A stretch of 64,000 bases of DNA from Neocallimastix lanati (nom. inval.) (lineage: Eukaryota > Neocallimastigomycota > Neocallimastigomycetes > Neocallimastigales > Neocallimastigaceae): assembly GCA_016946835.1 (NCBI GenBank), contig JACVTC010000088.1, positions 655,001 to 719,000 of the forward strand, written 5' to 3'. The notes beneath the pieces are model-generated. The model worked only from the letters and a program-made list of their open reading frames with translations, did no database searches and had not been told where the DNA came from. Position 1 is the first letter of the stretch, and every line of letters begins with the position of its first letter. Below, piece after piece: positions 1 through 14,290 of this stretch. The position numbers and the translations under genes are program-made.

Positions 1-108
1 AATTGTATTAAAAATATTAAAAAATTTATGGCGTTAAATTACAATAATATGAACGCCATATTACGAAATGTAGCTTTCCAAAATACACCACATCCTAAAA
101 TATTATTT
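1..108 (+). repeat. Copy of MULE-end repeat (GGCGTTA ... CACCACAT)
   Basis: The first ~100 bases run from AATTGTATTA through ATGGCGTTAA to CACCACATCC. The same order of landmarks occurs at 29158-29264 and, inverted, at 37491-37610, each next to a FLYWCH/MULE transposase copy. This copy is more diverged (TACGAAATG where the others have GGCGAAATG). No transposase is next to it in this window, so it is either a deletion derivative or the end of an element lying to the left. Confidence 0.45.
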
Positions 109-957
109 TTTTATTATTTCAACAAAAAAATATTAAAATATATCTTTACCGAAATGTTAGTAATTTCTCACTAAAATATATTTTTCAATTAAGATTATTA
201 CAGAATAATGTCAAAGCCATTATAATAATAAAAATATAGAAAATAAAATAAATATATATATAAAATAAGAAAATATATATTATATAAAAAATATAATATT
301 TATATAAATAAAATATAAAATATAAAATATAAAATATAAAATATAAAATATAAAATATAAAATATAAAATATAAAATATAAAAATATAAATATAAATATA
401 AAAAATAAAAAATAAAAAATAAAAAATAAAGAAAAAAATTAAAATATAGTATGAATTAAGTATATAAAAAGTTTAAAAAAAAAAAAAAAAAAAAAAAAAG
501 AAAAATAAAAAAATATAAAAATTTTATGTATTATATAATTTATATATATTTTTTTTTTTACACAACACAATGAATATGAATAATTAAAAAATTTATATTA
601 TATTTTTTACACAATGAATAGAAATAATTAAAAAAATTATATATTATATATATTTTTTTTTACACAATAATGAACATGAATAATTTAAAATTTTAAATTA
701 GCAAAATAGCAAAAATATATTTATACAGAAAATATATATATAAACTTTAATTTATAAAAAAAAATGTCTAAATTAAAAAAATTTTTTTTTTTTTTTTTTG
801 AATTAAAACACTGTAGATGTAGATATTTTGAAAAAAAATATCTATAATTTATATATATTATAATAAATATATATATATATAAAATAAATAAAAAAATTTT
901 TTTTTCATGGCTAATTATAAAAAAAAAAAAATAAAATAAAAAAAAAGCATAAAAAAA
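109..957. other. AT-rich intergenic DNA, no gene seen
   Basis: Homopolymer A/T runs, an (AAATAT)n tract near 307-385 and TA-rich stretches. The one long open frame (721-1020, minus) is an F/Y/K/I string made by these runs and has no credible start or composition. Confidence 0.7.
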
Positions 958-1139
958 AAAGCAAAAAAAGTTGCTATGAAGTAATAAATAAAATAAGATA
1001 AAATTTAAAGTTCTTTTCATTTATCTATGCATAGTATTGTCTTATATTTTAATATAATCTATAGATATATATACATAATTATTATCAAAACAAAATAATT
1101 AAAATTCAAAAATTATAAAATGAAAATAGTACAGCATTG

Positions 1140-1170
<31 letters not shown>

Positions 1171-1253
1171 TAAAATATATATAGTATAATATTAATTATA
1201 TATATAAAAAAAAAATAAAAAATAAAAAAATAAAAAGAAATAGTATAGCACAG

Positions 1254-1301
<48 letters not shown>

Positions 1302-1688
1302 ATAAAATATATATAATACAATATTAATTATATATATATATATATAAAAGTAGTATAGTATATCTATTAATCACAATAATATTAATGTTAAATATACAAT
1401 AAAAGTCATATATAAAAAAAAATCTATTAATAATAATTAATATTTTTATGTAAATATTTTTTTTATTTATTTTAATCAAGAGAAATATAAAAATTGAATT
1501 TTTTTTTATGGTTAATTATAAAAAAATAAAAAAAAAAAAAAAAAGCAAAAAAAGTTGCTATAAAGTAATAAATAAAATAAGATAAAATTTAAAGTTCTTT
1601 TTTATTTATCTATGCATATAATATTGTCTTATATTTTAATTTAATCTATAGATATATACATAATTATTATCAAAACAAAATAATTAAA
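958..1688 (+). repeat. Direct duplication of a ~146-bp AT-rich segment
   Basis: The segment starting GCAAAAAAAGTTGCTAT at 958-1103 recurs at 1543-1688 with only scattered changes. It runs through TTTATCTATGCATA to CAAAACAAAATAATTAAAA. The intervening DNA holds two long poly-A tracts. No coding potential is visible. Confidence 0.75.
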
Positions 1689-1716
1689 AACCATGAAATA
1701 AAATAGTATATCATAG

Positions 1717-1752
<36 letters not shown>

Positions 1753-1993
1753 TGAAATATATATAATATAATATTAATTATATATACAAAATAATAAAAA
1801 AAATAAAATGTAATTGTAGTATAATATTAATTATATATATATATATATAAGAAAAAAAAAAATAGTATAGTACATCTATTAATCACAACAATATAAATAC
1901 TAAATATATAATTAAAAACTATTAAGAATAAATAAAAAAAATTTTTAAATCAATTACCATTTAAAAACCATAAAATAAAATAGTATAGCATAG

Positions 1994-2028
<35 letters not shown>

Positions 2029-2233
2029 TAAAATATATATAATATAATATTAATTATATATACAAAATAATAAAAAAAATAAAATGTAATTATAGTATAA
2101 TATTAATTATATATATATATAAGAAAAAAAAAATAGTATAGTACATCTATTAATCACAACAATATAAATACTAAATATATAATTAAAAACTATTAAGAAT
2201 AAATAAAAAAAATATTTTTAAATCAATTACCAT
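1689..2233 (+). repeat. Tandem duplication, ~270-bp unit
   Basis: Two adjacent near-identical copies, about 1689-1963 and 1964-2233. Each has a poly-A tract, then AATAGTATAGTACATCTATT and ends AAATCAATTACCATTT. The main difference is the length of the A tract. A partial, older relative lies at about 1130-1390. This is a local segmental duplication without a gene. Confidence 0.75.
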
Positions 2234-3018
2234 TTTGCATTTTATACGAAATATAATAAATATATCATAAGCTTTATCAAAGTTCATATTTTAATAAATA
2301 AATAATAAGAAAAAAAATAACACTTTCATACTAATTTTTAGAAATATTACTTTTTATTTTATTTTTTATTTTATTTTTTATTTTTTATTTTTTATTTTTT
2401 ATTTTTTATTTATTTTATTTTATTTTATTTTTTTTTTTTTTTTTTGATAGTAAAAAAAATGGTGTTGTTTGTTTGTTTTTTGATGAATGCCTGTGTATTT
2501 TATAATGAATTATATATATTACAATGATAATTTTGAAAAAATATTAAGATAATAGTCTTTTCATCATAAATAAAAAATTAGATTTTATAAAAAAAAATAA
2601 CGACAATATTTTTTTTTTTTTTTATTTTAAAATTATTTGTTTATGTTTATTTATAAATTAAGAAAGTATTTGCATATAAATACTTCTCTTTTGTATTTAT
2701 AATTTTATTAAATTATATGCTATTAAATATTAAAATAATTAAATATGAATAAATAATATTAATACAACAATATTAAAATAATTAAATATGAATAAATAAT
2801 ATTAATACAACAATAAATATTTTAAAAAAATTTAAATCTAAAAAAAAAAAAAATTTAAACTTCTCATGTCCTTTCATTGACAAAATTTTTTTCCCTTTAT
2901 ATTCTTCATTTCAAAGATTTCTATCTATACTTTTTTTTTCCTTTTCCTTTTTCACTTTATTTTTATAATTTTCTTATTTTTCTGTTTTCGTTTTAGTCTA
3001 TTTTTTTTCTTCCATTTT

Positions 3019-3050
<32 letters not shown>

Positions 3051-3301
3051 GTTTTTTATGTTTTATATTTATATATATAATAATTTATGGGTATTTTTTC
3101 TTGGATTCAACTTTTCTTTTTAATTTTTTCTTACTTATAAAAGAATTAAAAAAAAAAAATAAAAAATTAAAACCATTTTAATAAATATATTTATACATTA
3201 TTTACATAACTAATAGTAAATAAATAAATAATAATATATCTTTTTTTTTTTTAATTTTCCCCCAAAAAAAAAGATATTAATATAAAAATAAATTCTCATG
3301 G
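2234..3301. other. Intergenic DNA downstream of the Ecl1-type gene
   Basis: (TTTTA)n and T homopolymers at about 2340-2450, a short direct repeat (ATTAAAATAATTAAATATGAATAAATAATATTAATACAACA) at about 2728-2810, and pyrimidine-rich stretches at 2930-3050. No gene seen. The part nearest 3301 is the likely 3' UTR of the minus-strand gene. Confidence 0.6.
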
Positions 3302-4062
3302 TTAATATTCATCATCTTCATCATCACTATCACTGGACCAGTACCAATGGCTAGAATTTTCATTTCCTTCTGAATACATTCTTGAAGATTTATTTACATT
3401 ATTTGAACCATTTTCATATTCCATATTATCCTTTTCACTTAATGGGGTTAAGACTTGCTTTTCCTGTGTTTGTTTACTTATATCTTGATTATGGAATGTT
3501 TGAATATAGTAACGTGGTCTTTTTTGAGTTGTTATCAATTTACTACTTTCTTTTGGTGGCGATGAATATATAGACAATGTCACTTGTTGATTTGTACTAC
3601 TATCGTTCGTTGAAGTTAAATCACTAATAGAACCATTACTTGAACTTGTTGTACTACTGAAACTTCCATTTCCAACTAATTCATTATTATTGTTTTGAAT
3701 CTTCATATTCACTCTTAACCACGGTGATACAAATTTTGAATTATTTATTGAATGTTTTCCTTGATAATATTTTGTTTTATAAAAACTATGACTATGAAAT
3801 GGGCTCCGGTTTTTGAATTCTAGGGTATAATTATTTACATTAAGAGTAGTAGTCTTCTTTTTTAAGTCGTTCAAACGACATTCATTACAACAATATAAAT
3901 ACTATATAAAAAAAATTAAAAATATTTAAAAACAAAAAAATATTAGTAACTTATATATCTTTATTTTTATAATTTAAATTATAATTTTTCTTTTTAAAAA
4001 ATTTATATATTAACCTCACTTCGTTTTCCACAATTAATACACCAATTTAAGAAGAAATCCAT
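3302..4062 (-). CDS. Ecl1/2/3-type small zinc-binding protein, two exons
   Basis: I read this as join(3302..3901, 4015..4062) on the minus strand, 215 aa. Exon 1 is 48 nt. Its donor GTTAAT at 4014 and the acceptor TATATAG ending at 3902 keep the frame in phase 0. The spliced N-terminus carries WCINCGKRSE then LYCCNECR, giving C8-x2-C11 and CC-x2-C. This matches the Ecl1-type zinc-binding motif of small fungal proteins linked in fission and budding yeast to stationary-phase survival and nutrient signalling. After residue ~35 the chain is low complexity (Asn/Ser rich) and ends in an acidic tail after HWYW. The zinc motif only appears after splicing. An unspliced reading would start at a non-ATG codon near 3874 and lose it. 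Family membership rests on the motif pattern from memory; the role in this organism is inferred. Confidence 0.7.
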
Positions 4063-6374
4063 TTTTCAAAAAATAAAAATAATAAATATATTATATTTGA
4101 TAGTAAACGATATTTATAAGAAGTATTTGAATTTGGTATATAAATAAATTAAATAAAAATTGTTTTTTTTAAAAAAATATAAAATAAATAATTATCTACA
4201 ATGTATATATTGAATAAATTCTTTTTTTTTTTTTTAAATAAATATTAGAGTATTGTATTCATGATAAATTCTTTTAATTGTATTAATTTTCTATATATAA
4301 TCTATTATATATATGTTATAAATTTTGTTTTTTTCTTGTATATAAATAAATAATGGTTACAGAAAATAATAAACTCTTTTTTTCATAATAAATAAAAATT
4401 ATTTTATTATTTCTATATTCCAATACTTATTTCATGTATTGATAATATTTAAATTTCCAAAAATTAATAAATAATAAATAATACATGAAAATTTTTTAAA
4501 ACAAGAAAAAAAAAGTTCTTTTTATATTATTTGAAATTTTCCATAATTTTTTAAAAATAAAATTTACTAAGAGTAAAAAATAAAAAGTTTAATTAATAAT
4601 AATCAAAATATAAATAATAATAATTAAGTGAATATATATATAATAAATAAATAAATAAATTTATACAATTGAAAAATATAATAAATAATATTATCAGTTA
4701 TTATACAATCAATAATTAATTCTTTAATAAAATATATATATTTAATATATTGTTAATATAATATATTATTTAATTTTTTTATCTAATAATAAACTAATGA
4801 AATTTTCTTATATTAGCTAATAACGATGAAGTTCTATATATTAATTAATTTTTCATTTATTAATTTATTTAATTTATTGCTTGATCATTCATATAATTTA
4901 ATTGATTTTTACTTAATTCTTTTTCCCTCTTCATTGTTTCAATATATATATATATTTTATTTTTAGAATATTAATTATCTCTACTCAATATTTTAAGATA
5001 TATCTTTTTGAAAAAAAAAAAAATAAATAATATTAATTATATCTTTTAAACTTTTTCTTAATATTTTATTATCAATTTTTTCCCTTGAAAATGTATATAT
5101 AGATTATAATTTATTTTCAAATAAAAATATAAAAATACTTTTAATACTCAAAATGATGAATTTTAACGTAATTGTTTACAATTTATTTACAATATACTAA
5201 ACATATATTATATTAATATAATATTATATTGATTTTTTATGAAATTAATTATTTATTAAATACATTAACAAGAAAAAAAAACATATGTGTATTATATATA
5301 ATTTTTTAAAAAAAAATTTTTTTATTATTAAAATATATAATATAGATAATTTTTAAAAAAATATATTTTTTATTATTAAGCATATATTTTTTTATGCTTA
5401 TAATAAACAAACTTCCAAAATAAAAAAAACTTTATTTAATAATATATTAATTATATGCACAATTATACTCATTTAGTATAATATTATATATTAAATATAA
5501 TATATAAATAAATTATAAAAAATACATTATTATAATTTTATTATATATAAATTAATTAATAATATAGAAATAGATATAATAAATTAATTAATATTACTGA
5601 ATAAAATGTTTATTCTATATTAACAAAAAAAAACTTTCAAATAGGAATAGTATACTAATAGATTGAATCAATAATATATATATTATAAAACTATTAATTA
5701 AGTTATAATCATAAATGGAAAATATTCATTATTGACAATTATTTTTTGTATTTTGTTTTTATTTAATAATAAAATAGGATTACATTATATATTAAAATTC
5801 ATTATTTATTATATTAATAATATAATATCATGAATTTATAAATATTTATATGATTAGATTAAATATTTTTTCATTAATTTATTTTTATTGTATTTTAATA
5901 TATATTACTAATATATTTATTAAATATTACTAATACAAATAATTTTCATCCAAAAAAAAACTAAAAAAATGATATTTAATTTTTTTATAATTTAATATAA
6001 TATGAAATATATTATCATTCATATTAATTTATATAGTAATGTAATATCGTAAAGATTAAACAAAATCTTAATAAATAGTAAAATCATTTATATATATTAA
6101 TTACTTTAATATATAATTAAATTATTATAGTAACATATAATATAAATTTTAATAACTAATATAAAATATATTAGTGTTATATAAGATTATAATATTAAAA
6201 TATTGTTATAATATAATAATAATAAATTACAAATAATAAAATTAAATTGCTAATTTATACTAATATAATAAATAACACTAACACTTATTTTTTGTTACTA
6301 TATTAAATGGATTATAAATTAAATGTAATTCACATATATTAATTGAATATATTATCAAAATATGTTAATAAGTT

Positions 6375-6409
<35 letters not shown>

Positions 6410-7466
6410 TTCACTTTATGTATTTATATTATAATGATTGAAAATTTTATATAAAAATTTATATATATATATTTATAATAAAAATAAATAAATAATAATG
6501 ATAATAATAATAATAATAATAATAAAACGAATATTGTTAATTAGAATTAAAGTTTTAATGTTTTATCATTAACCTTAACTTTATAGAAAAGAATCTTTTG
6601 AAAAATTTATCCATTCTTTCAAGAAAAGAAAAGATGGATGGAAAATAAAGCATATAATACATATAATGTAAGGGTAAAAATAGTGACCTATTTTTTTTAA
6701 AAAAAAAAAAAAAAAAGGAAAAATAACTTTATTAGTTCATTTAATTAATAATTTGTTTATGTATTATTATTACAATTATTTATAAAAAAAAATTAATATA
6801 TTATTATCATTTATCAATTTTTTTTTTTAATTCTAATAATATTCAAATTCAAAATTCAAAATCATCAATTATACTTATTATTCAAAGTATCCAATTATAT
6901 AATTAAATTATATTATAAGAAATAATAATTGGTCTTTTTTTTTTTTTTTTTTTAATTTTTTTAATGATTTACTATATATTTAAAAATAATAATAATAATT
7001 TTCCTAATTTTTTAATTAAAATATTAAAAATAAAATATATTTAAAAAAAAAACATTAATAATTTTCCTTTTTAAATAAAATATTAAAAATAAAATAACTT
7101 TTAATAATAATAAAACCATGATTATAATTATGTTTAATATTATGTAATTTTTATATTCATCAAATATATATTAATGTTATTTGAATAAATTGAATAATTA
7201 ATAATATTATTAGTATAAAGTATTAATTAACAAATACTTTATAATTCATATTTATTTTTTTTTTTTTTTTGTATTAATTTTTTCTTCAAAAAAATTTTTA
7301 TTTCACTAATTTATCAATTTTAAATAATTGTTAACTTGAAAAAAAAAAATAAATAAAAATAGGATTTTAACAAAGTTACTTGAGTATATAAATATTAAAT
7401 TAATAAATAATATATATAGAAAGAATACTTTAATAAAAAATTAAACAAACATAGAAAATAAATATA
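4063..7466. other. Long AT desert, no gene seen
   Basis: About 3.4 kb of very AT-rich DNA upstream of the Ecl1-type gene. It includes an (ATTT)n tract at about 6372-6412, (ATA)n at 6493-6523 and poly-T tracts. No open frame with coding-like composition, no tRNA-like box pair and no transposon protein was found on either strand. Confidence 0.6.
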
Positions 7467-7563
7467 TTTCAACTAATTCAAACTAAAAATAAGCTAAATT
7501 ATTTATTTTAATTTTATTTCAACTAATTCAAACTAAAAATAAGCTAAATTATTTATTTTAATT
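7467..7563 (+). repeat. Perfect tandem duplication, 50-bp period
   Basis: A segment beginning TTTCAACTAATTCAAACTAA and ending ATTTATTTTAATT occurs twice in succession, with starts at about 7467 and 7517, and no visible mismatch. Confidence 0.8.
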
Positions 7564-7794
7564 AAATTATAATAATAAAATAATAATTTAGTTAATCTTT
7601 ATTACTAATAAAACAAATAAACAAATATTTATCTTTATTAATAATAATTTTATTTTTTTTTTTATTTTTTTATTTTTATTTTATTTTTTTATTTTTTTTA
7701 TTATTATTTTTAATGATAAAATTTTCAATTCACATAATTTTAAAACAATAATTTTTTATTAATACTTTTATTTTTATAATACTTTTTTCGATGA

Positions 7795-8050
7795 TGAAAG
7801 AGTAAAATAAAATAAGATAAAATAAATAGTGAAATATTATAAAATATTAAAGTATTAATAAAAAAAATAAAATAATATAAATAGTTTAAATATAAATGTA
7901 AAGTACAGATTGAATAAAATAAAATAGATAGTTTAAATATGAATATAAAGTACATATTGAATAAAATAAAATAAAATAAATACTTTAAATATGAATATGA
8001 AGTATAGATTGAATAAAATAAAATAAAATAAATAGTGAAGTAATATAAAA
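7795..8050 (+). repeat. Short minisatellite, ~50-bp unit (GTACAGATTGAATAAAATA family)
   Basis: About three degenerate units built on ATATGAATATAAAGTACAGA and TTGAATAAAATAAAATAAA. The same unit makes the large arrays at 18720-19690, 23561-23880 (inverted) and 37680-38880. Unlike those, no transposase lies beside this short array. Confidence 0.7.
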
Positions 8051-9788
8051 AGAGTAATGCAATTATAAAAATTAAAATAAAATAACACGAAAGTAATGTT
8101 AAAACTTTAATAATTATATATTCGTCATTTTAATTAAGATTTGAATATATTTGGGTAAAATTAAAAAATATATAAACTAAAAAAATAAATAATTAAAAAT
8201 TTTTAAATAAAAACTAATTACAAAATAAATGTAATATACTATATTAATTCTATTGTTTTTAATATATTAATATTATATGATTTATTATATGATATGATTT
8301 GTATTCCAAATAAAAAAATTAGAAATTTTATAATATATTAACGATATAATTAACAATATTTGTCGAAATTATTAAAATATAATTTGCAATTTTATATATA
8401 TCAAAGTACTATATGTAATATATTATAATATTTACTAAATATGATACGTAATATATAAAAAAAAATTTATAAAAATTTTATTTCTATATATTATTTTAGT
8501 ATTAAATCATTTAATATGTAGTATACAAAGATTTAAATAATATGCTGAAAGTTGTTGAGATTGGTTCATAATAATTTTTTATTTAAAAGTATGCTTATAT
8601 TTATTTATAACCACATTTTCTAGTTAAAATTACTTTTGTAATTTAGGATATTATTAAAGTTATTATTGTTTTTATGAAAGGATACTATTATTTTTATTAT
8701 TACTACTATTATTATTAGTAGTAGTACTAAACAATTATTATTTATAACTCTATTATTAATATTATTAATATAAACAATATATATATTATTGTAATTATAA
8801 TTATTGAAATTTGCATAAAACATATATATATAAAAAAAAATTGAGTATAGAATAATTTCATCATTTATAAATTATAAAATAAATACCATTAACATTCAAA
8901 AAAAAAAAAAATACTAAAATCTTCATAATGACTATAAAAATTATGACTTTAAGACAAAATTATTACATTCTTTTGTACAATGGTAGAAGTAATGATGCGA
9001 TGTAAAAGAATAATGTTAATAATAAAATAAATTTAAATAATAAATTTATCATAATTTTTTATTTGCACCAAATGTAAATGATGCTAAAATTAAAAAAAAA
9101 AAAAATTAGCTTGTTCAATTTTTTTTATTATAATCATCAGTATAATTTATTTAAATTATTTAATAATTTTTTTTTTGGTTGTTACTAGTACAATTTATAA
9201 ATTACAGAGTAAGCACTAGCTAAAACACTTTTTATTGTTTCATAATTAAAATTATTGAAAATTATATTAGGGTTAGATTATATTATTTTATATTAGACCT
9301 ATAATAGTATAGTATTTATTTTATCATTTAAATATTTAAAAAAATTTTTTTATATTATTATTATTATTATTATTTTATTTTTAATAAATTATTACATATA
9401 TTTTATATATATTTTTTCCAATATTTTATATAAAACTCAAATATATATACCTTCAAAAGAATATAATATATTTGATAGCAATACAATATGATGAACGGAT
9501 TAATCAAAAATAATTAAAATTTTTTAATTAAATTAATTTTATATATTTATATATTTATACATTTATATATTTATATATTTATATATTTATTTTAAGGTAA
9601 CAAATTAAATATTAAATAAATACCGCATCAATTTAAAGACTTTTTTTTTCTTTAATTTCAAAAAAACCTTTTTGTTATTTCAAATATAATACTTTATATT
9701 ATAATATATTTTATTAATAAAACTCTCTAACTTCTTTTCTTCTTTCCCATAATTCAATTTTTTTTTATAAGTATATATTATTATACCA
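8051..9788. other. AT-rich intergenic DNA, no gene seen
   Basis: Contains (TTATTA)n and a (TTTATATA)n tract at about 9537-9590. The minus-strand frame 8620-8823 is Asn/Ile/Tyr-only and follows the trinucleotide repeats, so I do not call it. Confidence 0.6.
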
Positions 9789-10027
9789 ATATAAATAAAT
9801 ATAAATATAAATATAAATATAAATATAAATAAATATAAATATAAATATAAATATAAATATAAATATAAATATAAATATAAATATAAATATAAATATAAAT
9901 ATAAATATAAATATAAATATAAATATAAATATAAATATAAATATAAATATAAATATAAATATAAATATAAATATATATAAATATAAATATAAATATAAAT
10001 ATAAATATAAATATAAATATAAATATA
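9789..10027 (+). repeat. (AAATAT)n hexanucleotide microsatellite
   Basis: About 240 bp of almost uninterrupted ATAAAT/AAATAT units with a few 4-bp phase slips. It generates an artefactual YLYLYL frame on the minus strand. Confidence 0.9.
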
Positions 10028-12665
10028 ATTCAAATAAGTATTTGTTTATTTATATTTGTTATATACAATAATATATCCTATATATTGATATGGATATCTT
10101 TTAAAATATATTATTATATTAATATAAAAATACTTTTAATTATACAAGAGTATAATATCATTCTTTGTTTTATTATCTACTTATATTTAATAATATATAG
10201 GAACAACCTCAGTAATTCTCTTACAGATCAAGTGCTTTTAGTTCTAGTAATTATATAGTCAAGCAATAGGAATTTTATTAAATTTAAAAAAAAATAGGAT
10301 TTACTCTGTGGTTCAAAAAGTTATTGTATATGAAAAAGTAATAAGATAAAAAAAAAATTTTTTTTTTAATTTTTTAGCAATATTATCTTTTTTTTTATAT
10401 TTTAATTAATAAACTGCATAGTTTCAATAAAACATAATATATCAAAGTCTAAATAAAATATATTATAATCTATATTATTAATTACATTGTATAATATAAA
10501 CTATATTAATATAAAATATATATATATGCTTGATATAATATATTAAAAAACTGATGATATAAAAAAATGTCAAAAAAAAATTTTTTTGTTGTACAATAAT
10601 CATACAATTTTTATATATAAATAATATATTACATTCAATTAATATACATTTACCAAAAAAAAAAAAATTAAGACTTTTTTTTTTATATGATTAGATATTA
10701 ATATCATGATATAATAACTAGTAATCATATTAATTATAATAATATATAAGTAATAAATAATATATTAAGATATCTTTTTAGAATGATTATTCTTCAAAAA
10801 TTTATTATCAATTATACTATCTAAATTAGAGTAAGGATTGGTGATAAATTAAATAATTTTAGGTATATAGGTATATAGTTATGAATAAATAATTTAAGTT
10901 TGTACATGCTTTTTTTTTTTTTTTTTTTTTTTTTAGTTTAGTTAAATTATCATGTACTAATTATATAATCGCAATAATTGTAATAATCATAATATTAAGC
11001 TTTTTTGTTAATTGTGGCATAAGAATATTTTACCAATAGTACGGCTTGTTACTTGTTACTTTAATTAAAAAAAAAAAGGTCATAATATTAATAAATTATA
11101 TGATACTTTTATTAATATATAGTTTTATTTTCATTAAAAAATTTTTTTTTCATTTGAAAAAGTAATATATTATATTTTAATTGATGTATTTATTATATAT
11201 TATTGTAGTATTGTAAATTAAAAAAATCAACATTTAATTGGATATATGAATTATCTAAAATACATTTTAGTAATTTAAATAGTTAATTCATTTATAATAA
11301 TGAATTAACATTTGTATAAAAATTAATTTAATTCCACTTTTCTAATTTTAAAAACTCTACACAAAATGAATTTGTAAATCTATAATATATTATTTATTAA
11401 TTAATTATAAATTTATAATTGATAATAAATATTTATCTAAAAAAAATTAACCTTTAAATTATTAATAGAAAATAATAATTCATAGTTTTATTATTGTTAT
11501 ATATTAATAGGATAATTTTTAATGGTGCTAATTTAAAGTGGAACAGATTATAAAATGGTTCTTTTTAATTAGTTGGTGTACTGTGGTTGGTAAAAAAAAT
11601 AAATAAAAAAATAAAAGCTTATAAAACATAATTTTTTAAATATTAATTATTATTATTTTTAATTATATACTTATGTACTAAAATATATTAAATACATTTA
11701 ATCATTGTCTAAACTGATAAATAAATTATATATATTTGTATATTAATACTTTATTATTATTAGTATTATTATTATTATTCAACATTTTCGGTCCCTTTTC
11801 AAGTGGATTTAGATTTTGTAAATTAATAAATATCTTTTATTTTATTAACACAATTTATCTTTCTAATAATATTTCTTTAATTATTAAAAATGTTTATATA
11901 CTATTTATAATTATTATTATTTTTTTTTAATAATCTTTCAATAATTTGATTCTAGACTATTTATAATTTCCTAATATAGTTTTTTTTTTTTAAACATTTT
12001 AGTAAATAAAATTTATATAAATTTTTATAACTAATCAAGCCACACACATATTCTGCTATATATATTTCTTTTTAGGGAAAATGAAATTAATAAAAGAATT
12101 TGCTAAGAAAGAAAAAAAAAGAAAATTAAAAAAAAAATTTTTTTTTTTATTTTAATTAATTATATTAATTTTTTTTTTTTTTTTTTTTTAAAAATTAAGG
12201 AATAAAAGAGATAATTAGGAAAAAAAAAAAAAAAGATTGGTATTTTAAAGCAATTTGTATGTAGTACAAATCTAGAAATAATAAAGAACAAAAAAATATA
12301 TATTTATATATAATAAAATTAAATATTTATATTAAATGGAATTTATATTAAATAATATTAAAGTTTTATATACTGTAGATTAATATATTAGCTAAACTTA
12401 ATAAATAATAAATTATAATAATATAATTATACTTTTCAGCAAAATGAAATAATAGTTATAATAATGCAAATATTAATCAAAATTTTTAGACTTAAAAAAA
12501 TTTAGTAGAATTAAAATTTGTTATTTCGATTTAAATAGCAAATCATCCAACTTTATATTTATTAAAAAGAAAAAAAAAATGCCTATAATTTTCCTTTGAA
12601 AAATATTATTTTTTAATATTATAATATTTAATATGTGTTATGCCTCAAATCTAAATTTTCTATAA
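10028..12665. other. AT-rich intergenic DNA, no gene seen
   Basis: Poly-T tracts near 10915-10934 and 12170-12190 and poly-A tracts. Slightly less AT-rich patches at about 10200-10330 and 11515-11600 contain no frame I can support. The 64-codon plus-strand frame 11736-11930 is hydrophobic, has no recognisable domain, and is probably chance. Confidence 0.55.
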
Positions 12666-12900
12666 TCCTTTTTTTTTTTTATTTTTTAAAAAAAAATTAT
12701 TATATTAATATATAATAATTTTTGATTAATGATTTTTTTTTATTTTTAAAAAAAATTATTATATTAATATATAATAATTTTTGATTAATGATTTTTTTTT
12801 ATTTTTAAAAAAAATTATTATATTAATATATAATAATTTTTGATTAATGATTTTTTTTATTTTTAAAAAAATTATATTAATATATAATAATTTTTGATTA
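12666..12900 (+). repeat. Tandem repeat, four ~60-bp units
   Basis: Units of T-run, TTATTTTT, A-run, then ATTATATTAATATATAATAA and TTTTTGATTAATGA. Four copies; the last is shortened. Each unit can fold on itself (T-run with A-run, and the palindromic TATTAATATATAATA). Confidence 0.8.
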
Positions 12901-14290
12901 AATGATAATCTTTATCTATGTATGATTTAGTAATTATCATAATTATTTGTTTATCATCATAATATTAATAAATTTATTCTTAATTACTTATTACCTATTT
13001 ACTATTAGTTATTTACATATTCAATGTTAATTAATAATTCTTATTAGTTATTACTTTTTTTTTTTTTTAGTTTATTATTATTATAAATTATTATTTATTA
13101 TTAATTTTTTTTTTTTTGATTATTTATTGTTTATTATTAGTAATAGTCTTATTTACTAATGTTTTATATTACTATTTGTAGTTCGTTGTTTTTGATATGG
13201 TTAATTATTGTAATAAATATGAAAATTATTCTTATTATAAAACTATAAAATCTTATTACTTTATGAACAAAATTGTCTCATTGATTTGCAACAAAATTTA
13301 ATTTTTTAGATAGATATGTTATATCCACTGTTTTATCCATTTATTATGACTTGTAATATTAATAAAAATTTCATAATTATAAAAATAAAGAAAATTGGAA
13401 AATTAGAACAAAAAAGAAAATATTTTTTTTACTTTAACAATTTTAATTAAAAAGCTTAAATTTATATAAAATACATATTAATAAAGTATAGTTTAAAAAA
13501 AATGAAATTAAATAATATTAGATAAAGTTAATAATTAATAGTTTGTAAATTTTTTTTTATTTTTTTATGTTTTTACATTATGTAAAACAAATAGAAGATA
13601 TTTTTTTTTTAATTTTTTTTTTTGCAATAATTAATTAATGATTAGAAAACAAAAAAACAAAAAAACAAAAAAACAAAAAAAAAAACAACATTATAAATTT
13701 TAAATAAAATATTATAATTATTATTATCTGTTTTTTTTTTTTTTATAGAATGTGAATTATTCAGATTTTAACTTTTTTTTTTTTAACTTATTTTTGGCAA
13801 ATCATCTATTTGATAATGGAATGTCCTCAAACAAATTTCAGTCTTTCAATAACCAATAATTTGTAATTCTGATTTAATTTAATTTTTTTTTTTTTTTTTA
13901 TAATCTATTTATTTATTTATTTGTTATATATATATATTTTTTAATATTCAATTTTTAAATTATTTTATCTTATACAAAAAAAAAAAGATTCTAGTTCAAG
14001 ACCATTTTAATCAAACAATTTCAGACATTTTCGTTAAAGTATTACAAAAAAATAAATATATAAATAATAAATATTAAATAAAAAATAATAAATATTAAAT
14101 AATAAATAATAAATAATAAATAATTGTTAGAATATGTGAAACATATGAAATAAGTAACATATAAAGTATGTTTAATAAATGTTAAACATATTAATACATA
14201 TAATAATATGTTAAATGTAAAAGTCACAATGTGAAAATATTAATACATATATTAATATGTTAAATGTAAAAGTCTCAATGTGAAAATATT
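12901..14290. other. AT-rich intergenic DNA, no gene seen
   Basis: Homopolymers and TTATTA-type repeats. At about 14190-14300 a short element containing TGTTAAATGTAAAAGTC and CAATGTGAAAATATTAATAC is tandemly repeated about twice, ending at the edge of the fold-back element. No gene seen. Confidence 0.6.

Noticed and set aside
721-1020. 99-codon F/Y/K/I frame
   Set aside because: Homopolymer and TATA-repeat translation; no coding-like composition.
9680-10033. YLYLYL minus-strand frame
   Set aside because: Translation of the (AAATAT)n microsatellite.
11736-11930. 64-codon hydrophobic frame (MYINTLLLLV...)
   Set aside because: Leu/Ile runs come from TTATTA repeats. The FGPFSSGFRF centre is suggestive, but there is no homologous motif or gene context.
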